NCBI RefSeq assembly: GCF_037975245.1
Contig: NC_092565.1
Coordinates: forward strand, 7,494,999 to 7,558,998
Reading direction: 5' to 3'
Source of the DNA: Apostichopus japonicus
Lineage: Eukaryota > Echinodermata > Holothuroidea > Aspidochirotida > Stichopodidae
Length of the DNA stretch: 64,000 nucleotides
Part shown: positions 39,001 through 49,117 of the stretch, one piece after another
Numbering within the stretch: position 1 is the first letter of the stretch
Layout of the letters: every line of letters starts with the position of its first letter
Translations under genes and position numbers: made by a program
The notes under the pieces: generated by a model
The model's input: only the letters and a program-made list of their open reading frames with translations
Told to the model about the DNA's origin: nothing
The model's database searches: none

Positions 39001-42000
39001 GACTACGGGGAGTGGTAAGGTAGACACGATAAACAGTAGCAGCGCAGCGGGAATATCCTTCGTGTTTGCATGTATTATCTGGGTCGGTACTTTAATCGGG
39101 TATTATTTTACTGGGTATTCAAGGTTTATTTCGGATATACCTGGTATTTTTGGTATATTCATTGATGACATATTTTCAATACCGTCGGTATGGGTATGAA
39201 TGATATACCACGTATACCTGGTATACAAGTTGAAATTGCTCTCTGAATGAAGAAAACTATTCATCCAAATCGATATATATAAATATATGTATATATACTC
39301 TCCTATGAACCACCACTGAATAATTCATCTGCTTATTTCATGGAGACCTGGTTCCTGAAATGTTGGTGTTTGTGTGTGTGGGGAAAGGGGGAGGGGATTC
39401 TGTCACTTTGATCAATCTTACAGATCAATACTGATGGTTGTATTCATACCTCCTACACTTTATCTAGTTCAGCATGAAGATAGCATTCCATTGTTGCTAG
39501 TTCTTTACCTTCCATACATCACAGAGATCCTGAAATGTTGGTGGTTTTGTACCATGTAATGGTTGATGTAGGGAGGTTGGGAAGAAGGGGGATGTCTGTG
39601 TGTGTGTGGGGGGATCTATGTCATAGAGATCAATACTGATTGTTGTATTCATACCTCCTACACTATATATAGTGAAGCATGCATATATCATGCATTGTTG
39701 CTAGTTTCTTACCTTCCATACATCATAATTTTCCTCATTCTGATCAGGTACTGTGTTATTTTGGTTAACCTCTGTTTGCATTTGTACTTGTAGAAACTTG
39801 GCCAAAAGATGAGATTGTCATCGATCTGTTTCAAGGCCTTCTCAAAGTTTTTCGAGAGCTTCACCCTTTCCCACAACTTGTTAGGGAAAGCAGCCCTCTC
39901 TATGGTTTTCATGTAAAGGTAACACACTCCTGAAAAAAAGGGGGAGAATAAGATAGTTCAAGAACAGATATTTCTTTATAACTTTAACTGTTAAAGCCAT
40001 CATTAAAAAAACAATATAGATAAAACTTTATGCACAAAATACATTTATACTAATTTCAGACTTCATGTCAAAGTACATAACAGATTTCAACTATAATGAA
40101 ATCTACACCAATTGTAGCAAAGTTAAAAGTCAAATCATGTTTTCATCTCAGTTAAAAAATTTACGCAATCACACTCAGTTTTCCACCTTCCTATGAAAAG
40201 AGAAAAGTAGAACCACTTGGCCAGTACCATTACAAATTATTCTGTGATATTGACCATGTGAAAATACTTAATACTAGTAAACAAATCAGCAGTTTCTAAA
40301 TTCAAATTCAGGTTTTGAATTTGTAGAACTTGCATTCAAAATGTTAACACTTGAATTAAGAGCACATCTATTATGCCAAATTTATTGCCATTCTTGCTAT
40401 TTCATTGAGGAAATCCTTTCTTACCACACATTTCTATAAAGAAATTGAAAAACCAATTTTCCTTTGACTCCCAACTTTCTGGAATTGGATATGTTATTCC
40501 CTCTAAACACAAAAATTACATTACATTTGGATGATTTCACAAGAAGTATAACACTACCTTTGTAAATTTCATTGTATACAGCCCTTAATGCCAAAAATGT
40601 TTACAAAAATGTTTCAAATCCATATTCAGCTGTTTATTTTTCAATTCCAAATCAACATAATTTAATCAAGCAATTCCATTTTCTTTTGAGTTTAGACCAG
40701 GACTGAAATTGCAGTGTATTTTTGATATTATTTCATCGCAGGAAACCTGCCTTGCTACAGTGCTCAGTCAATACTGAGAATTGACAACCGTTTTTTTTTT
40801 TTTAAAGTTAAACTCAAACTTTAGAATTAGATTAACAATTTAGCAATTTTAAATCAATTCTATTTGCAATTAAAGCTGCAATCTGACTTAAATGTTATAT
40901 GCTTTGTATCATTTCATCAAACCAAGTGATATTCACACCTACATAGAATATCCCTCAATCCAACAAAGCCAGATCTATGTTGTTATATCTATCTCATTTT
41001 ATCAAGAAAATTATGTGTGCCATAAATTTTATGAATTTTGTTTTCAAACATGTGATTTCAAACATGTGATTAAAGTTTTATTTCATTCTTTCTCATGAGG
41101 TTGTGGTGGAGGGACACCAAGAATGTTTTCAGTTTAGCTTATCATTCATTTAACAGCGGAGTAAATGTGACTAATTCAACACAAGATGCAGCTATATAGC
41201 TTGATTTGAAGTTCATAAACTTATTTCACTGCAACAAGCCTTCCTGAGCTACAGAATCCCATCAAGATGTTAGACCTACGGTAACATTGCCTCTCTAGCC
41301 AAACTGGCCATACCATTAAATTCCCGTATTGTAGCATATCTACTGTTTCCTAGGGGACAGTACTTCCTGCTACAGAGCCCAGTAAGGTTGTACTCATTTC
41401 TGCAAAATTGTTCAGTCCTAACACGGGTGTTCATCTTGAAGGAACAGAACGTGTTCCTGATGATGCCCCATATTACCTGCAAAACGGTAAATAGAAATTC
41501 AAGTTGTTATTTATAACATAAAGGTAGCATAAAATCATGTTCGAAACATAAGGTGTAAATATTCTGCACAAATGTGTGTAAATCACATCCTGAGTCTTAA
41601 CTACAGTGGTGTTACGTCGAGGTTGACAATATCGTATGGGCATTTTGGTCGGTTACAGTCGGTTATCGTCTTTATAGTCGGATCGTCGAGCAACACTTTT
41701 ATCGTCAGGAATGTCAAGCAGCACTATTATAGTCTGGCAGCGCGAGTATCGTCAGCTCGAAATACACTAACTATAACGTTGGGTTATTGTCCGTTAATCT
41801 GCAGTATCTTCAGCAAGGTAGAGAGCTTAGAGGAAACGAACAATAGGTTGTGGTTTATGCTTCCAAGAGCAACTGCCACGAGGAAGAATGGCTACTAACA
41901 ATATGTCAGACAGTTAACTAATTGCAAGAAAATTCCTTGCAAGATGACCGAGGCCATGACCAAACACTACTGTACTGTATATGATCAATGTCAACATACT

Positions 42001-45000
42001 GTACAAATCTGAATATAGGCCTACAAAAAACATTTCGATTTTGAATGCCTTAGTAAATCATCATTGATTTTGTAATAAAACCTCGCTGATTTTAACGGAT
42101 ATATAAAACATTACACTATATGAACATCAGAAATACAATCATACTTCCCAGTATCAATCATGCTGATACATTCCGTACCGCCGCTGAAATACACCCTATC
42201 CATTGGCCGGTCTGACCGGCACATAAAGCTTTTAACCCTCGACTTGTTTGAAATATTTTTTTTATTTTATAAAAGTATTCCACGATCACTAGACAGCCCC
42301 CCTCGCATCGCAACAACCTCTACCTACCCCTACCCCCCCCCCCCCCCAGTTGCCTAAACTTTGCAATAGACTCGTATATTTACCTTGCAAGGTACAAATG
42401 TCCAGCAGCAGATAAAATTATGATAAATCCATTACGGTCCAGAGTAACAATTTGCGAAAATCGAACTCCCGTTCGTATTGCTAAATAAACGTTGGTGTTA
42501 CGAGAAAGGCTAATAAATGTCCAGTTGGAATTAATTGTATCCAATGAATTTATTTTGGCGACCTGCCAACTTTTACTTCCACAGCAAATATTACATGAGT
42601 ACCGCGTAAATGGGTCAAAGTTTGCGAATAACAGGTGGCTATAAGAAGACCCTTCGTTTCTCAAGCTTTGTCACTGATCTAGATATTAATTGGGTCAGGC
42701 ATAGGGTTGGGCGATATTTTCTTTTTACCGTCACGATAAATAGTTAAACAATTATCGCGATATTTCGATAACTTTTCCTCAAACAGAATTAGCGTAATGG
42801 TCGAGCTTTGGGTGGACGGAGAAAGAGAGATATATGGAGGGGACATTCAATGAGAATATCTGAAAAACTTTACGATATTTTTCACAAATATTGATGCTTA
42901 GATAAATGCTTCCTCACAATCAAAGAGCCGCCCCGAACTTCGCTCCGCTTACGTAAAACTTCTATATATATAACACGTAGAAAAACCCGAGTTTTTACAC
43001 ACATAATTCCCACTGACATTGGTCACAAAACATAAGTAGGTCATCGACATTCGAACTTGCCCCAGTTCATTGCACCGTGGGAACAAAACAACACATCGAA
43101 CATGATGTTACAATTTCCCGCCGTCTGGACGCCGAGGGTAAATTTTCGTGTAATATGCAAATTATGAATGGTACTATTCTGCGCGGTTAAACTTTAACCT
43201 AAAAATTGCGACACATACAAATTTTGGGAAGTTGTTGTTGTTGTTGTAGAAGTTACTTTTTTTATCAAATGTAAAGTACTGTATCAAGAGCGTATCCAGG
43301 GGGGGGGGGAGGCGTTGGGGCGCGCGCCGTCAGAAAAGTAGGAGAGAAAAAGAAAGAGAAGAAAAAAAGGGGAAAAGGGGAAAAGGGGGGGGGGGGATGA
43401 GGAGGAAGGAAGGGAAAAGAAAAAAAAGAAAGAGAGAAAAAGGAGAATAAAATCCAATAAATCCCAAGGGCACTGTACTGTATCGATATCTAGCGATATC
43501 TGGGATGAAATTCCCAAAATCTTCCCTAAACTGTTGATTCCCTCCACCCCCCCTCCGCCCACCCTCCCACAGTTTATTATTTACTTCTCGTTATTTAATC
43601 CTCTCTTTATCCTTCCACAGTGTATATTTTTCCCTGACTTATTTTCTTCTCTCCCTCTTTGTTTACTAATCCGTTTACTTCTTTATTTGTGCTCACCTTG
43701 CCCTCTGTACTGTATACATACACTAATACAGTAGTTTGCCTCTTGTATATTCTGTTACTCGTCTTTGCGTCCGAAGTTCCTACTAGGGTCGAAACTAGCC
43801 CCCCCCCCCCATCCCTCCCTTATTTTTTAACATAATGACCAGAAATAACAGGTTTTACTTTGACGGGGCGTAAAAAAAAAACTTTTGACCAACATGTTTT
43901 CGGACCAACATATTTTGTTGACCAAACTGATTTTGGTCCCAAAAAATGTGAGTACAAACAATTAAATTTCGGGTCACAAGCAATTTTCGGTCACAACTAT
44001 TTGGGTCATAACAAACTTTGGGCCCTCTTTTTTCGTGAAAAAAACTTGGTGCGTCCAAAAAATTGTGTCCCCCCAAAAATTGTGTCCCCCCAAAAAAGTT
44101 AGGTCAGAAAAAATGTTGGTCCAAAAAAATTGAGTCCCCCCCAACAAAAAAAATTGGGTCCCAAAAAATTTGGGGCCCAAAAAATTAAGTCCCCCCCAAA
44201 AAAATTGGTCCGAAAAACGAGGGCCAAAAAGATTGAGTCTCCAAAAAAGAAATTGGGTCCGAAAACATTTTCGTCCATAAAAAATTAGAGTCCAAACAAA
44301 TTGTCGGAACATAAATACGTCGGAACATAGAGACGTCGGAACATAGGGATGTCACCATATATAGAGCTCATTTAAACGCATTTTAGGATTCCTCACACTG
44401 CCGATAAAAAGTCTGTATCTCCTTCCGTTTTCGAGTTATGGGTGATTTAAAGTTTACAAAGTATAAAAGGTGTTGCCTCAAATAATGTTTTTCAATTTAC
44501 GAAAACATGAGTGTGATTTTATTTAGTAGATCATATTGGACAAGCTCCGAAATTGTACTGATAGAAAGAGTGTACTTACAATGCATTTTAAAATTCGATT
44601 TTAAGTTACTCTAAAGTTGCGTAATGTGCTCTGATGTCAGTCTATTTGGTTCAAAATAAATTTCCAAAAATTAAATCTCTCAACACTTTTCAGTGTCTGT
44701 AGTAAAATCAGTTCATATGAAAAAAACGATGTACGCTAAGGTCTTTGTTTAAGCACGTAACCACCCCGCCCCCCCCCCACCCCTCCACTTTCCCTCAAGC
44801 TTTGAAGTTGACCCTTGGATAACGCGTGTGGGAATTGCTGCGGGTGTGTTTGATGTTCCGACCATTTAACTATGTTACATTCAAATGGCGCCGCGGCGTC
44901 TGCATTGCAGTGCCAGGTTGTAACAACAAAACTAAATGGAAGTTTTAAATCTATTAATTCACTGTTAACATTCTGGATAACATCCACTAAATTTGTGTTC

Positions 45001-46520
45001 GGTCTGCAGATGTTTTATTCTTCACATTATGGTGCCTTTATATTGTAAGATATTGCCGGTAAAGAAACAAATCTTTTACCAATACTATATTATCGTAGGT
45101 GGATTGAACACATTAAACACCGTTGCACTCGGAAAGGTAATTTTTTTTTGTACAGGGAAAGTAGTAAAACATTTGGCTATATATGTGAGGTGTTACATTG
45201 TTTTGCATCGAAGTTCGTGCATGTTGCGGTAATACTGTAAACAACTTAGGCTAGGCCGCCTAGCAATGTACAGTAAGTTCAGAAGCGCATTGTCTTTTGT
45301 TCATCAACAGGCTGTAGGCCTGGTATCGTCTGACTAACTGACGCTACGGACTATAATTTTAACAATAGCGACCGATTTAATCCTTTCATGAATGGTCGGT
45401 CCGCAACTTGGGCTAGGCCGCTTAGCAATGTCAGTTCAGTACAGTAGTTCTCTTTAGTTTATCAACAGACTGTAGGCCTGGTATCGTCCGGATTATCCGA
45501 CGCTACCGACGGAAAATTTAACAATAGCGATCGATTAAACCTTTCATGAATGGTCGGTCCGCATATTGAGTTATCGTCAGGCTAATACACCTGTACTTGT
45601 GCAGTATATCGTCGGGTAGAATTTTTAAAGTCGGATCGTCGAAATTGAAATTTATCGTACGGTATAGTCTGTATAGTCAGGTGGTGTCAACCTCGACGTA
45701 ACACCACTGTAATAGTGCATATGAAGTTTGTATAAAGTTTATGAATGTTCCCAGCACAAAGTGAATGAGTGACATCACCACAGCACTTGAGCTTCACAAG
45801 CACAAATTTCACAGCTAAACTTCAAATTGCTTTGCTAAATTCCTTGTTATTTTCTAGTGTCCTTCATACGTACAGCAATATTAACTCTGTTCCCACAATT
45901 TATGAAAATTTGCACATGAGAAATAAATGCTTTAAAAATGAATATATTATAAATATTATACATATATTATATTACTGTGGATAGTATGGTTTTTGCGGGC
46001 CTAGTAAAGGTAGTGTGACGCGAAGAAATATACAGTGCATATAGGCCTACAGTACACCCACAATAAATTTGCTCTTTCATCCATACAAAAGTGCTTTATC
46101 GCCATCGGGGTAACATAGTGGAATGCAACTTTTTCAATGGCAAAAAGAGCACATTTTCTATCGCAGAATGTACCGATGGCAGAATGACATGGCCCCCACC
46201 TAGTAATATGCTGGAATGGCACTTGAAGTTGGAGCATTAGAATATATTGTACCCTCACTGCACCTTAGTCGACACTTTAATTCAAATTGTAAAACAACTA
46301 CGTTAGCATTAAACTCAGCTTAGATTGTTTGGCCTATGCCAAACGTGACTATGCGGTCTGACTTATAATAGAGTTGGGGTCTGAGGGTCCTTTACTTATT
46401 GGCTACTTAACTGTATATGTAAGTTAGGCCAGCCTAGGCCTAGCCTAATTTAGACAAGGTAGACCTAGCCTAGCGTTAAAATTAAATAATTTAGTAATAA
46501 CTAACGTCGTCGTGTTGCAT
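33099..46520 (-). CDS. mak16: MAK16 homologue, ribosome biogenesis protein (7 coding exons)
   Basis: MAK16 is a nucleolar factor for 60S subunit maturation. Exons on the minus strand: 46520-46506, 41476-41314, 39929-39713, 38748-38619, 37490-37383, 35844-35743 and 33302-33099; every junction keeps frame and gives 312 residues (the human protein is about 300). The 15-nt first coding exon encodes MQHDD, which joins [14 protein letters not shown]. The conserved cysteines of the N-terminal region (FCSFK, FCRNEY, GLC, YCPL) are present. The Ribosomal L28e/Mak16 core follows: [29 protein letters not shown], then [20 protein letters not shown]. The C-terminal half is acidic (a run of nine glutamates in exon 6) and ends with a basic segment and EIEYEEE. 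Start and first exon are supported by the conserved MQHDD and a GTTAGT donor. Intron 1 (5.0 kb) is mostly a 4.1-kb inverted-repeat element; intron 6 is mostly a 142-bp minisatellite. Confidence 0.95.
33468..33608. repeat. AAT/GATAAT microsatellite
   Basis: Imperfect trinucleotide runs (AAT, then ATGATA) in the last intron of mak16. Frames reading poly-asparagine here are artefacts of the repeat. Confidence 0.92.
33897..35750 (-). repeat. 142-bp minisatellite (13 units) abutting mak16 exon 6
   Basis: The landmark GGAACAGTTCTATAG starts at 33897, 34041, 34183, 34324, 34467, 34609, 34751, 34893, 35037, 35179, 35323, 35464 and 35609. The right edge of the array is the end of mak16 exon 6. On the minus strand each unit junction carries ACGTTGAG|GTTAGT or ACATTGAG|GTTAGT, the same text as the exon end and its donor. 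One junction (near 34,313) has lost the GT. Units differ by a few substitutions and by an ACACTAAAC/TTGGCTAC variant segment. Confidence 0.95.
36350..36752. mobile_element. hAT-type non-autonomous element with GC-rich core (403 bp)
   Basis: Ends CAGGGTTGTCCAACCT form perfect 16-bp terminal inverted repeats, and the 8-bp duplication CTATAATC flanks both sides (36,342-36,349 and 36,753-36,760). The interior near the left end contains GGCCCGCGGGCC. It is inserted in mak16 intron 5 and contains no transposase frame. Confidence 0.93.
37766..37823. repeat. (TCTG)n/(TATC)n microsatellite
   Basis: Tetranucleotide runs in mak16 intron 4. Confidence 0.93.
39355..39725 (-). repeat. Imperfect tandem duplication overlapping mak16 exon 3 donor
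   Basis: Two units, beginning CTGAAATGTTGGTG at about 39,355 and 39,530, share GTTGTATTCATACCTCCTACAC, a GT-rich run and CATTGTTGCTAG. The right unit ends in the last bases of mak16 exon 3 and its donor (39,711-39,725). The left unit has the corresponding ACCTTCCATACATCA at 39,507-39,521, a second copy of exon end plus donor on the minus strand. Confidence 0.82.
43868..44356 (+). repeat. A-rich GGTCCAAAAA dispersed repeat, copy 2
   Basis: Dense iteration of GTCCAAAAAATT-like motifs, ending with CGGAACATAGAGACGTCGG and GGGATGTCACCAT. Same family and orientation as 26,163-26,445, and nested inside the 4.1-kb inverted-repeat element. Confidence 0.72.
45241..45566 (+). repeat. Tandem duplication of about 163 bp
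   Basis: Two diverged units share GGCTAGGCCGC, CTGTAGGCCTGGTATCGTC and TTTCATGAATGGTCGGTCCG. They form the subterminal part of the 4.1-kb inverted-repeat element. Confidence 0.8.
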
Positions 46521-47129
46521 GATGTCAGTCAGATAATGGTGCTAATATTTTAGAAGCAAAATCTCGCTGCTTGTTAACCCAGCAATTCAGTTTCAGACTC
46601 CTTAGAACGAGTTGGTAATATGAAATATGATGATAAAATTGATAGGCCAACTTTGTTACTACTAATACTGTGTTGCAGTGGTGGTTCGTGTGGCATTTAA
46701 ACACATGGCATATTCGTACAATACAGATGTGTTGCAATGTGGCTAAACGAAAGACTTCTGTGGAACGCGAAAAATTAGTAGAGCAAGGAAGTGCATGGCC
46801 TGTCGTGATCATGGAATTCAGTAAAATAGTTTGTATTTATAATTCCACTCATTTCCATATACTCTTATACAACCATTAAAACAAAATAAACTTGATCGTT
46901 TATTTTCCCGCCCCCTCTAGATGATCGAGACTGTAGATACTGGACACCCACTCGCCCCCAAGTATGCTTATTGTCACACAATGCCAAATTTCAACAATTA
47001 TAATTATCCTCGCTTAGACATTTGATCGTCTATTTTAACAATTCTCAACGCCCGGAGAAACTTTGAGGCCCAGAACCTCCAGGAAAGTACTTTTGAAAAA
47101 TTCTCCAACTTTTAGCGTGCTTATATTTG

Positions 47130-48300
47130 TGGCAAGACGCATTATGGTACTCTTCTACAATGTCCTTAGAGTTCATGTTAACCATCGCTTTGGTGATCCA
47201 AGGCGTGCTGCATGAATTATGGCCCAAAGCTTTTTCGTGGTCCCGTTACACTCATTAAAGAAGTAATGATTTAGTGGTCATTTAAATTGGTCAAGCACTC
47301 TTTGAACCGGGCAAGACGCATTATTTTACTTTTCTACAATGTCCTTAGAGTTCATGTTACTCATCGGTTTGGCGATCCAAGGCGTGCTGCATGGATTAGG
47401 GCCCAAAGCTTTTTTTTTCGTGGTCCCGTTACACTCATTAAAGAAGTAATGATTTAATGGTCATTTAAATTGGTCAAGCACTCTTTGGACCGGCAAGACG
47501 CATTATGGTACTCTTCTACATTGTCTTAAGATAAGGTGACCATGTTTTCCTGATTGGAATCAGGGACATTTATTGCGTGGCTGATATTAGGGAGGGGCCT
47601 TAGGGGAGGAGTGTCCCCCCTGGAAAATTTTCAAGTGCCTAAGGTGTTTACATGTAAAATGGTGATACTTAGAAGCACTTTTTAAATCAATTTTATTTTA
47701 AAAAATGTAGCTTTTTCTTAGATGAAATTCAGTTACTTTACGTGGTTCTTTGAGAGCTTGTGAGTTGCTTGTGTCATAAATTCGTGATCAATTGGTCTTA
47801 GTATACTTCTGTGAAGAGTGTATTTTCTTCAATACTTTATTGATGCTACTGAGCTTTCCACACAAGACATACTGAAATGGGTTCTGATTTTCCACTGTTC
47901 CCACTTTACACTGGCCCACCTGAAATACTGGTTAGTTTTGTTCTGCGACTGCACACTTCACTAAATTTAGTTTTTACAATTATTTTACTAATAATGTGGG
48001 ATATTTTAAATTCCTGAACATTTTGACGAATCGGGGACATTTTCGGGGACACTTGTTCATCGGGGACAGCACTGTAATCGGGGACTGTCCCCAAAACCTT
48101 ACTTTAAGAGTTCATATGACCCATTGGTTAGGTGGTCCAAGGCGTCCTGGTCTTGATTAGGGCCCAAAGCTTTTCGTGGCCCCGTTACATCCATCTAATA
48201 AGTGATGGTGTATTGGTCATGTTAATTGGTCAAGCACTGTCCGGGGAAGACGCATTATGATAATTTTCTACATCGTCTTCAGAGTTTATATGACCCATTG
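47130..48300 (+). repeat. ~180-bp tandem array between mak16 and lztfl1, four units
   Basis: GACGCATTAT occurs at about 47,136, 47,315, 47,497 and 48,249. The last interval is normal once the 573-bp insertion at 47,531-48,103 is removed. The shared text includes GATCCAAGGCGTGCTGCATG and GGCCCAAAGCTTTT. The array fills much of the divergent intergenic region. Confidence 0.85.
47531..48103. mobile_element. 573-bp insertion with TTAAG target duplication
   Basis: It interrupts a unit of the surrounding array. TTAAG flanks it on both sides (47,526-47,530 and 48,104-48,108), and the subterminal hexamers TAAGGT and ACCTTA are inverted. The right half repeats CGGGGACA motifs. No coding frame is evident and the family is not recognised. 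Confidence 0.68.
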
Positions 48301-49081
48301 ATCCTCATTATCTTAGAAAAAATACAATAAAATGTACTTTTTCGACGAAAAAAGCCTTGATAATCTCGTACGGAAGCAAAAGGCTTTCCATAGTTGTATA
48401 TCGAATCCATTATCGAATAAGTAACATGTGTACCACAGTTACTTATTCGCGAATGTCGAACGAGTAACGCGTAATAAGTATCTAACTTTACACCGGTGGC
48501 TTTACGTCACAATTTAATATTCTGTGACCATTTATCCGGTCATGGTTTACGCTATATTCCGCCATCAAATACCTCGTAGTGACGGACGCTGTCTTACACC
48601 AACTGGAGTCAAAGTGCAAACGCTGTGTTCATATTTGGTGTTGATCTGTTGATTGTACCCATTTAAATTTAGCATTACAGCACATGTTCGTTTTTACACG
48701 AACTGCTCTCATTATTTTAAACTGTTTGCATTTATTCATCGTAAAGGTTGCATATCAATGGTTATCGGGCAATAAAGTACTGTAACCTAGGCTAGCACTA
48801 ACTTAGGCCAGCCTTTACTGGCTATATATTATTACTGCAATATCGTAACTTAGGCCTAGGCCTAGATTACAGTTGGACCTTGGAAAACTACTTTAGTTTA
48901 AATAACGTACAGCTAACGCTGTTAATATTTCTAGTCGTCACTAGAAAGTATAGCCAATACTGAGTTGCTTCTAACTGTGAACAATTACATCTGCATGTTT
49001 TCACCATGTTTCTTTCAAATACAATCCATAAATTTGATTTTGAGCATAGAATTAACTTTCTTTCTCTGTGCAGATCATTGG

Positions 49082-49093
49082 ATGCTTTGTTGA
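49082..49093 (+). promoter_or_regulatory. Three-codon upstream open frame in lztfl1 leader
   Basis: ATG CTT TGT TGA lies in the leader exon 25 bases before the main ATG. It is a possible minor translational control; chance occurrence is equally possible. Confidence 0.3.
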
Positions 49094-49117
49094 TATTAAC
49101 AAGAGAGGATCATCAAG

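Larger units (their letters stand above)
41604..45709. mobile_element. 4.1-kb terminal-inverted-repeat element in mak16 intron 1
   Basis: The 25 bases at 41,604-41,628 (starting CAGTGGTGTTACGTCG) are the exact reverse complement of 45,685-45,709, and both ends are flanked by TA (41,602-41,603 and 45,710-45,711). Subterminal regions repeat GTCGGATCGTCGA on the same strand at both ends. TA duplication and CAGTG ends resemble Tc1/mariner-like DNA transposons, but 4.1 kb is long, and no open frame inside looks like a transposase. The interior holds purine- and pyrimidine-rich tracts, the A-rich repeat at 43,868-44,356 and a tandem duplication near the right end. It is best read as a non-autonomous or composite element. 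Confidence 0.8.

Noticed and set aside
43284..43562. Minus-strand open frame in the 4.1-kb element
   Set aside because: Low-complexity purine tract giving Phe/Ser/Pro-rich text; no transposase motifs.
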